DNA of 64,000 nt from Psococerastis gibbosa. Taxonomy: Eukaryota > Arthropoda > Insecta > Psocodea > Psocidae. Both the position numbers and the translations under genes were made by a program. Location: contig OZ020490.1 in NCBI GenBank assembly GCA_963971405.1, positions 310,001 to 374,000 on the forward strand. Reading direction: 5' to 3'. Below the pieces are notes generated by a model. The model ran no database searches and was not told where the DNA came from. It saw only the letters and a list, made by a program, of their open reading frames with translations. Position 1 is the stretch's first letter. Each line of letters begins with the position of its first letter. Shown in pieces: positions 56,958 to 64,000 of the stretch.

Positions 56958-59900
56958 TATTATATATATATATATTTATATATATATATTTATATATATA
57001 TATTTATTATATATTATATATATATTTATATATTTAACAAATTGCCACTTAAACTAAAAGAATTGAACAAAATAGGGAAAATAAAAAAAGAATTAAAAAA
57101 ATACTTAATTTTAAATACAGACTATTAGCCATTTCATTATACATATAATTTTACATCAATATATAATAATATATAATAGTATAAATAATAAATATATATA
57201 AATACATCCTTCAGAGTTCAGAAGGATCTCACTCATTGCAGAAAGCTAGAGTGAGTACTATACAATGGTTTATTATTATTAATTATTATTAATTATATTT
57301 ACATCTTGCAGAGCCACTGCACTATGATCGCTCGATAAGCGGAAGCTTGAGCGTGATAATGCTGTTTAATAACAAATTGTTGTTCTCAATATGTCCGGGG
57401 TTACCGGTCAAGGAAAAAAGTGAAGTGAAGTGATTATTATTATTATTTTTAAACAGACGAATTCTACGATTTTGCACCCTCCACTATTAGGGTTATACAA
57501 TGCAATATAATTTTTCACTTTATTCAAAAATTTTTGTGGATTTTAGCCTAGGCCTATATTAGTTATCAAAATTAATTTACTATAGGGTACTATTGTATTA
57601 AACGTATATTAGTGTATGAGTATACTGTATATAGGCCTAAGTATACTTTACTTTTACCTTTTCCGCGCCATTTCCTCATGGAGGGTCGGCGGCAGAGCTG
57701 CGGCGTTTCCAAACGTTTCTGTCTTGCTTGTCCTCCCTTGTGAGCCCGGTTTCTGGCAGGTCGCTTACAAATTTCCTCTCCAGGGTGAGCTTTGGGTGCC
57801 CACGTGCTCGGAGTCCAGGTACCATCGCCTCTCCCACTCTGCGTGTAAGCGCTGATGCCTGTCTCCTTTGCACGAGTCCCCACCAGCTGAGCCTCTTCCC
57901 TCTTAGTTTTTGCACCACGTCCGTTGTTCGCATTTCTTCCCGAATGTCCTCGTTTCTGCGCCTGTCATTTAATGTTACGCCACATACCCTCCGTAGCATC
58001 CTCATCTCCGCTACGTGGATCACTTGTTGTTCGCGTTTACGCACGGCCCAACACTGAGCGCCATATATCATACATGGCCTGACCACTTGTTTGTATATGC
58101 CACTTTTCAATTTCTTTGGCATCCTTCTGTCAGTCAGGACCGCGGACATCTCTCGAAACTTGGCCCACCCCGCAGCAGTACGCGCCTTCACATCGTCATC
58201 GCAGCCTCCGTTTTCGCCAATTGTGCTGCCTAGGTACTTAAATTTCCCTACTTTGTTTAGCTGTTGGTTACCAACGCTTATGCTACCGGGAGTCTGCCTA
58301 ACGCACTCCATGTATTCTGTCTTGCCTCTGTTGACCTTTAGGCCTTCGTCCTCCAGCGTTTTCACCTAGCTCAGCTTCAGCTTCCTGTCGGCTTTCTGTA
58401 CTTATTACAACGTCATCCGCGAAAAGAAGGCTCGCTGGGGCTTCGCCTTGGATATGTTTTGTCACCGTGTCCATTATAATAAGCTAGACCACTCGCTGTG
58501 TGAATCTAGGCTTGCCTATAGGATCCAAGTGTAGGGTGGAAGTGACATCACTAATTTAAGGTGACTTATAGTTACGCAAAAATATATAATTAGAACGATA
58601 GCCGGGAAACCAAGGATGTGTCCATCACTTCCCCTCTTTGCTTCACTTAGTCTATTCCCGCTAAGATACCTTCACTTATACAAGACTTTAAAAATATTTT
58701 ATTCCATCAGTGGCGATATGGTACAGAGACCGAGGCCAGTAAATACCAGACAAATTGAGCACTTCACAGTACCTAGAGCATATACAACAATTTTTACAAA
58801 GGCCTACCAATACCTAGCGCCAAAGACATTTAATCAACTAAAATTACGGTCTGGATCTCTGACCTATAATAAATTTTCAAAATTTATTCGGGAATGGCTG
58901 ATTGGACGGGAAGAGGTGGAATCTTTGTTTCAAATTATGGATTAAAAAGAATTTTTTCTGTGGACCTGTTATTATATATAATATTATATATATATTATAT
59001 ATATTAATGTTAGTCGTTTTTTTTCAAGGGTTTAAAATTTTGTTGTTAAATTTATTTTTTAGTCTGTTATGGGCCATCTGGCCCTACAGTATTGTGTATT
59101 TGTATTTTTCTAATACACCTTTTGATTTGATTTGATTTGATTTCATAACGGAACGGAACGGAACGGACTGAGCGCTGATCCCTGGTGCAGCCCGAATTTG
59201 ACGCTGAATGGCTCACTAAGGCCAGTTGCGCTTCTTACTCTTGTGGAGCATTCCCTGTACATATCTTGGATGGCATGGACATTTTCGGAAACGACTCCTC
59301 TTTTCTTTACACATTCCCATATTAGGCTTCTTGGGATTCTGCCATAGGCCTTCTCGAGGTCAACGAAAACGTAGTGTAGTGGTTTCTGAAACTCTCGGTG
59401 TTTTTTTAGCATTGTACGCAAGATGTATATGCCGTCTGTCGTCCCCCGCCCTTTCATGAAGTAAAATAACTTCATGAAAGTATACACGGATAGTATAGTA
59501 TAAGTTGTGTATTGCATAACAGGATAACACTTGTGTAATATTGCCCCTTAATATCTTTATACATTTACTCACCTTCTTTTCGTCTTCAAAATTTAATTTC
59601 ATGGTGAGGTTTGATTAAACGCATAAGAATGCAAAGAGTTGAGTATTTTTTGCACGATATTAATTTCAATTCGTTGGATCTTTTGGCTGATGTCTATGTC
59701 TATGCCTATACCGGCCGCATGGAGCCCCTCCACACATTTCAACTATGCTTTGGGTGGTAGTTTAATACATAAATAATTCTTATCCTATATATTTGTGAAA
59801 TCTTCGTCTATGTGTACTTGAACAGTATTTTTTTATTTTTTTACTCAGCAAACATTGGTGTTGAATGTTTATAAGTGTTTATTTCAGTTTTTTATAGATT

Positions 59901-61761
59901 GACAATGGAAAATATCAAGAAAAGAGGGATAAAGGTTATCTTGAACATTTATCTTAGGCGACTGTTTCGAAACCCGGAGGAAATGTCAGCTTTTAACAAA
60001 CATGCAGTTGGTTATCTCACTAAGGAAGGCTATGATGGGTTGCAACTGGGGTTGGAACTCCTGGTGTGTTGAAATTGTTTTAAGTACCTGAAAACAATGT
60101 TATAACCTCCTAAGGAGTTGTCAAGAGAATCTTCTAATAAGATACAAATCTGATTTACAAACAAGAAAATCACTTGACATTCTAGGGTTATACACATATT
60201 TTTCCATATAGAATACTTCATTACAAGAAAGACAGAAAGAAAGAATTATCTTTGAAAACCGACCTCCATTTAAAATGTTATATTATATACGTATATATAT
60301 TTATATTGTATGTTAATGTGTATGTTTGCATATAGATATTAGGAGACACACTAACTTCCGTAAAATATATTATCCGATTTTAATGAAACTTGACACAAGT
60401 AAACATTGATCATGCAAATGTCTTGATTGAGTTTTTTAACCAGCTAGATCTGTTATTCTTTTCCAAGATTTATATAAGTTATTATAAGTGTTATATAATT
60501 CATATCTCAGTTAATATTGGGCGCAGAGGAATACAATAAAATCGGACTGAAAGCCCGTATTATTTTCTACGACAACGATAATATACACTTTTTACGAGAA
60601 ATCAGCGATTTCAAGATGGCGTCCATTCAAAGTGACAATATAATGTGATAGGCCTCCTTATAAGGGAAAGTTCATGGTCATCATTGTCAACACAATCAAC
60701 ATAAGAGTGTTTTGTGAGGTCGGGAAAACAATGGGGATTTTTTTTTATTCATTACATACCTGCACATAGCGTAGGTAGCATAGAGGAAAAGCGGGGTCTG
60801 CGTCTGCATGGAATCTCCCTACACCTGATCGGTCAGGGCCGAAAGGGGTTTTTGTGGGAAAACCTCCTGTATAACCTTTTATTAAGTTAACATTTAATGC
60901 ATTCGAAATATTACAAGGAAACAATTTCATATGACTGTCACTTGGATCTTCTGAACGTTAATTAAGATGCCCGCATTTCTGCCTGCTGCCTACACTTATT
61001 TTATTTATGATATAATGATAAATTTGATATACACAGTATGTGCATACATACATAATATACTAGTACATATATGTATATATAATTTTGAACGGAGGGCGGT
61101 TTTAGGCTCAGGGGGTCATGAAATGAAAAGTTGTGAAGAAATTTCCGGAAGTCGAATTGGTCGCCGTCTCAATAGTTAGATGAATCTCCCTAAAGGTAGA
61201 CCTAAGTTAAATAAAAAATATTAAGAATCGGATTTTGGGTAGCCAATATTCTACGCTCTGTATCCTCTTAATGGTTACTTAGGTAAACTCTTATATGAGG
61301 TCCCAAAACATACCTACAAGTCTATTATTGCGTAGTTCGATAGATCTATCATGTTAATCGGATTATAGTGTAATATTTTTTCGCTTGACATTGATGTGCA
61401 TTTTTTTCATGTTCCTCACTTAAACCTTTAAATCATTAATTGTTAGGGATCATATTTACTATGGTACCAACCGCCTTCCACTGTATAATTTGTAATCCGT
61501 TTTCTGTGGGGTTTTAAGCCTAGTCCAATGTTCTTCGATAATGACAGCATCTTAACCTGGCTCAAAGAATTGCACGCTACTTTCCAACCACATGGGTTGT
61601 CACTATCATTTTCGGATTTACGTGATAGTGAAATCATACCGACTTTTGCCGAGCACGCTGATTGGGTTACAGTCCGGACTCACTATACGGAAAGTGAATG
61701 GAAAACTTTTCGTCCGAATACTTTATTCTACGGTCAGCAAAGTAACGACGCTGTGAGTGAG
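51364..61761 (+). CDS. GH18-FGFR-type receptor tyrosine kinase, gene 3 (exons 1-5; rest beyond window)
   Basis: Exons: 51364-51496, 53670-53753, 54600-54782, 59888-60063, 61519-61761. They join in frame with the same phases (1,1,1,0,0) as gene 2 and encode about 273 residues: signal peptide, conserved [11 protein letters not shown] linker, and GH18 beta-1 to about beta-6. No exon 6 ([11 protein letters not shown]) is seen between 61762 and 64000, so the gene probably continues past the window. The GH18 motif at beta-4 reads D183-G-L-Q-L-G-L-E190: the acid/base Glu position is kept but both inner Asp are gone. Introns are much larger than in gene 2 because of a SINE, a mariner remnant and an RTE-like element. 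Confidence 0.8.
51880..52290. repeat. Penelope-like element terminal repeats without coding core
   Basis: Contains the same inverted terminal units as 19904-21520 (GTCTAAGAAACCCAC, AGGGTTTTATACTAACACA, GGGTTTCCCTCTGTAGATGG) facing each other with about 60 bp between. The outer GATTACTCGTGACTTCGTGG matches 21480-21520 in reverse. In intron 1 of gene 3. Confidence 0.8.
52395..52650. repeat. dispersed 'GATTTCAAGATGGC'-type repeat
   Basis: Related, diverged copies at 31858-32100, 34000-34160 and 60353-60640 share TCCGATTTTGATGAAACTT, ACTGAAAGCCCGTA and ATTTCAAGATGGC words. No coding potential. Confidence 0.55.
53670..53753 (+). CDS. gene 3 exon 2: conserved linker
   Basis: Acceptor TTTTGCAG ending at 53669. 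It encodes DDDITTTTVSQ then [17 protein letters not shown]. The exon end CCAG is followed at once by GCATGTAAAGCAGGCGG, which is SINE sequence, so the native donor has been replaced. The phase still calls for a GC donor at 53754. Confidence 0.7.
53754..53862 (+). repeat. 5'-truncated SINE at an exon edge
   Basis: Starts GCATGTAAAGCAGGCGG directly after exon 2 of gene 3 and runs to AAAAAGTCCTTACTT. Same family as 33038-33231 and 62154-62357 but lacking the tRNA head. Its first bases occupy the splice-donor position. Confidence 0.8.
54083..54262 (-). repeat. Penelope-type terminal repeat with hammerhead-like core, copy 2
   Basis: Palindromic outer arms (GAAGAACCAGTAGGCTAGAA / GGATTCTACTGGTTCTTC) surround a minus-strand CTGAAGATGTCGACCGC, loop, GTTGACGAAACG. 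GUCGAC can pair with GUUGAC as stem II. Confidence 0.55.
54600..54782 (+). CDS. gene 3 exon 3: GH18 first strands
   Basis: Acceptor TATTTTAG ending at 54599; donor GTAAGT at 54783, phase 1. It encodes DYFKIICEFKRWNGYP and MELCSHIIYDS, homologous to gene 2 exon 3 and to GH18 beta-1/beta-2. Four residues longer than gene 2. Confidence 0.82.
55180..55480 (+). mobile_element. non-LTR RT C-terminal fragment
   Basis: Reads CLGVTLDRSLICKNHCLATK and KKVCARNNIILKLTGSTWG, the C-terminal palm/thumb of Jockey-group RTs. No catalytic motif. In intron 3 of gene 3. Confidence 0.75.
55575..55900 (+). repeat. third partial copy of the palindrome arm
   Basis: Matches 27480-27800 (GGAGAAAGCACCCTAATTT, CGAAAAATCTCAC, AAAATTTTCTTA, AGTCCGGTCAATTTA) in the same orientation. 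Preceded by a poly(A) run at 55538-55564. Confidence 0.75.
55990..56760 (+). pseudogene. Tc1/mariner transposase remnant
   Basis: 56055-56243 gives KMTALSRLQARRRLQWARNF and IWFDESRFVLH (first catalytic Asp region, W-x-D-E-S). Later fragments in other frames give QWFGENK and a degenerate LSEIENFWLIMK (active form: D-L-N-P-I-E-N-L-W), then SMPKRIVTVIKNKGG. Frameshifts, and a SINE-like gap at 56300-56340. In intron 3 of gene 3. Confidence 0.75.
56915..57025. repeat. ATT and AT microsatellite
   Basis: TATTATTATT then TATATATA runs. Followed at 57036-57128 by a non-LTR RT C-terminus (FNKLPLKLKELNKI). Confidence 0.85.
57676..58450 (-). pseudogene. RTE-like RT, C-terminal part
   Basis: Starts at a DD-motif remnant near 58420 (FADDVVIS), then LKVNRGKTEYMEC, KYLGSTIGENGG, WAVRKREQQVIHVAEMRMLR, CGVTLNDRRRNEDIRE and RGKRLSWWGLVQRR. 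This is the diagnostic C-terminal domain of RTE-type elements. GC-rich relative to its host intron. Confidence 0.85.
58560..59143 (+). mobile_element. non-LTR 3' end nested in the RTE-like element
   Basis: Reads RAYTTIFTKAYQYLAPKTFN and KFSKFIREWLIG (RT C-terminus) and ends in a GATTT-repeat tail (59121-59143). Confidence 0.7.
59143..59517 (-). pseudogene. RTE-like RT, catalytic motif A and B part
   Basis: FMKGRGTTDGIYILR, YVFVDLEKAYGRIPR (motif A, with D-L-E-K-A-Y and Gly where Asp is usual) and VKFGLHQGSALSP (motif B). Broken at the 3' side by an inserted non-LTR fragment. Confidence 0.85.
59888..60063 (+). CDS. gene 3 exon 4: GH18 beta-3/beta-4
   Basis: Acceptor TATTTCAG ending at 59887 (using the later AG at 59896-59897 would create an immediate stop); donor GTGTGT at 60064, phase 0. 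It contains KKRGIKVILNIYL and EGYDGLQLGLELL. The catalytic Glu position is retained, but the DxD aspartates are Q and G. Five residues shorter than gene 2 in the loop between the strands. Confidence 0.82.
60353..60860. repeat. dispersed repeats in intron 4 of gene 3
   Basis: A diverged copy of the 31858-32100 repeat, then a block (60760-60850; GGAATCTCCCTACACCTGAT) that recurs in reverse at 51805-51870. Confidence 0.6.
61519..61761 (+). CDS. gene 3 exon 5: GH18 middle
   Basis: Acceptor GTTTTAAG ending at 61518, aligned with gene 2; donor GTAAGC at 61762, phase 0. It encodes LTWLKELHATFQPHGLSLSF, AEHADWVTVRTHYTESEW and NTLFYGQQ. The GH18 M-x-Y-D strand is again altered (VRTHY). Confidence 0.8.
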
Positions 61762-62153
61762 GTAAGCAATTATAAAATTAAACCTTTATCGGTTAAGACT
61801 GTACATTGCGATCTTATTTCGAATTCATCTCCAATAAATTAGCAAAGGTGTTTACAATAAAAACTTGGGGCTACTTACGGCTGTGGTAGGCTACTTCAAA
61901 GCCATGATCATTATTATTATTCAGTTTATTTCGCTTCCGAATTGGTCCAGTAAATAACAAATAAAATAACTAAACATAGATTCAGCACTATGCAAACCAG
62001 TCATTTTGAACATACAAATTTTGAGTACCGTAATGCTTCACGAAGATATTTTATTTTTTACTATGACGAAGGTATACAATGTGATTGTGGAAAATATTGC
62101 TGAAATCTACGTTACACGTTTTTGTTTTATTTCAGTTTCTTAAATAAATAAAA

Positions 62154-62357
62154 AGGACTTTTTATAGTTTCTATTACTTAGCCAACCTAGTGGAGTTAGG
62201 GCTATAAAGCCCTCTCTTACACTCAACTAGGAAGGTCCGGGACCGCCTGCTTTACATGCCCTCCAAAGCATGGCCAGAAAATTTAATCAGTGTGGGACTC
62301 GAGCCAACAACCTTTCGGGTGAAACTCAGAGCCCGTACCACTACGCTACATGTCCTT
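62154..62357 (-). repeat. tRNA-derived SINE, near full-length
   Basis: Minus strand begins AAGGACATGTAGCGTAGTGG (A-box-like) and contains GGCTCGAGTCCCAC (B box with one change), body and tail as in the copy at 33038. Lies in intron 5 of gene 3. Confidence 0.85.
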
Positions 62358-64000
62358 GCTTCTGTTTTCGTTTTGGGGGATGTATGCCCCAAAAAACTGG
62401 TAAAAAATTGGTTGTCTGTAAGTCGGTTGTAAAGTTGGTTTAACGTGACAACGTCTAAATTAACTTATACTTATAATTAATAATATATGGCTGGAAAGAG
62501 AAAGAAATGTGGAAAAGCCCTTAAAAGCCATTAAGTAGTTTGCATTTTTTATATAGATAATAACTCGGCCGAAAGAGACCTATTTTTGTTGAAAATCGTG
62601 CGCACCCCCTGGCGTTTCAAAGCCCCAAAGCCAAACTCATTGCTTGATCACCACAAAATATATAGCATGGCCTGAAAGAGGAAGAATAGACGAAGACATG
62701 GTTATAATATAAATTAAGATAGGCCTTCCACAACAGCCCAAAAAATTGCTTTAAACCCGCCCATGCAATTCAAATGGGATTGCTGGAAATGCGTCATTTT
62801 TTTTAAAAATTTTGTATTCCACTCGTGTTTAAGGGGTGAAGGGGTAATTTTGAAAATATTTATTTATACTCGTTTGAAACCTTCTGCTCATTCATTCCAT
62901 CCCATCATAAATCCAACGCAATCCACCATAACAACAAACACAACTATTACGGTACCTAGAGTAATTGATAAATAGTATAGTATCCACGGGTTCGCTTGTA
63001 CCAGTTCTTTGAATTTGTACCCGCCATTTAACGAAAAGTGAATAGCTGGCGGCCATCTTGAATTTTCCAATTGATTATTTTTTATTGTGTGGAATTAGAC
63101 TTTTTTTTATAATTTTTTATCTTATTGTTATTTCTACAGTTCATGTCCGGCGGAAATCAATATATTTGGTCCTAATTCGCTCCAACCGATTGCAACTACG
63201 AAAGTTTTGAAGTTATACTTCTTTAGCCGCGTTATGAAAAAATAATGAGAGTAAATTTTGTAATCTGTAACACAAAAGTTCACGCATAGTTGCCAGATCG
63301 CATTAATGGTTCCCCTCAAAGAACGCATATAATACAGTGTATAATACAGGTGTAGGGGCTCGGTTATTTTCAATCTTTTACTTTCTTACAATTCTTACCA
63401 TATAGGAATTATAGGATACAAACGGCGGATGACAATACCCGGGTATATAGTGCCTTACTGTTTTCATATTTATAATATTTATCAACATGTTTCTATAGTT
63501 TAGACATTCACAACACGTGTTTCGCTTTCATACAAGTGCGAATTATATATGTGCTAATAAATTATATTCATTAGTGATTTAAATTGAATATTTTGATTGA
63601 TATTATTTACTAGGTATTCGTGAATATCAGTGAAAAAAATTGTGCTTATAATATAATATAAAAGTATATAAATATACTTCTTTAAGGGCTCCAATATAAT
63701 TGAGGTTAAGTTAACTATTCATACGTATTATTTCTTGATATGAATTAAAACATTTTTATTTAATATAATTAACATTAAATAGGCCTATTATTAAATTATT
63801 AATGTTAAATATTTATTATTGGTTATTTAATATTTACGCAATTTTATTATAATTCATTCTAAGTTTTCTACATAGGCCTACACTTCGGTAATTAGCGCGA
63901 GGATCTGGCAAAACACAATTGAAACACAATTAAGGCATAGAGCAAGGAAAACTGTGTCTGTTGAAATATACAATATGTCGAAATAAACTGAGACTCATGT
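62358..64000. other. AT-rich region, probable intron 5 of gene 3
   Basis: No exon 6 homologue and no recognisable element. Very AT-rich from 63450 to the end. Confidence 0.5.

Larger units (their letters stand above)
57640..59520 (-). mobile_element. RTE-like retrotransposon, split by another insertion
   Basis: The minus-strand RT upstream half (59143-59517) and C-terminal half (57676-58450) belong to one element. They are separated by a plus-strand insertion at about 58480-59150. The residues flanking the gap (GLHQGSALSP before, FADDVV after) are neighbours in RTE-type RTs. In intron 3 of gene 3. Confidence 0.8.

Noticed and set aside
1-64000. CRISPR arrays, bacterial operons, ribosomal RNA genes
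   Set aside because: No evenly spaced direct repeats with unique spacers, no Shine-Dalgarno-led gene clusters and no rRNA-like conserved blocks; gene structure is eukaryotic.

Overview
This is a piece of an AT-rich animal nuclear genome, not a microbial one. It has spliced genes with GT-AG and GC-AG introns, and it is crowded with animal retrotransposons (non-LTR elements of at least two types, a BEL/Pao-like LTR element, a copia element, a Penelope-like element, an RTE-like element), DNA-transposon derivatives and tRNA-derived SINEs. The host is probably an invertebrate, perhaps an arthropod; the sequence alone does not let me name it. Long runs of G or C and the palindrome AGGCCT are scattered throughout.

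The main content is a head-to-tail array of three related genes on the + strand. Each encodes a single-pass receptor whose ectodomain is a chitinase-like glycosyl hydrolase family 18 (GH18) barrel and whose cytoplasmic part is an FGF-receptor-type tyrosine kinase. Gene 2 (30.8-45.3 kb) is complete here: ten exons sum to 2547 nt, all splice phases agree, and the predicted protein has 848 residues in the order signal peptide, linker, GH18, transmembrane helix, juxtamembrane, kinase, short tail. Gene 1 (17.4-25.2 kb) shows only exons 6-10 (end of GH18 to stop). Gene 3 (51.4-61.8 kb) shows only exons 1-5 (signal peptide to most of GH18) and probably runs past the window end. The kinases keep all catalytic residues. 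The GH18 domains have lost the DxxDxDxE catalytic signature, so they look like binding or sensing domains rather than enzymes. I know of no described family that joins GH18 to an FGFR kinase; this is the candidate new system of the window.

Layout: 0-7.4 kb holds repeats and a minus-strand non-LTR element (0.7-3.96 kb). 7.48-17.23 kb is one BEL/Pao-like insertion, proven by its two LTRs and a 5-bp target duplication. It has been loaded with a minus-strand non-LTR element, a plus-strand non-LTR element that itself carries a copia element, and a Harbinger-type MITE in its 3' LTR. 17.4-25.3 kb is receptor gene 1, with a Penelope-like element and non-LTR fragments in its introns. 25.3-30.4 kb is intergenic and dominated by a 3.3-kb palindrome. 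30.8-46.1 kb is receptor gene 2, with a 2.65-kb foldback element, a TTAA-flanked MITE, SINEs and a reverse-transcriptase fragment in its introns. 46.1-51.3 kb is intergenic with a second foldback copy. 51.4 kb to the end is receptor gene 3, whose introns carry Penelope-derived, SINE, Tc1/mariner and RTE-like remnants.

The receptors presumably sit in the plasma membrane, bind an extracellular glycan or protein through the dead chitinase fold, and signal through FGFR-like phosphorylation. Gene 1 keeps an EYLEL motif in its C-terminal tail at the place of the FGFR PLC-gamma docking tyrosine; gene 2 has a different tail, so outputs may have diverged. Ligand, expression and function are inference.
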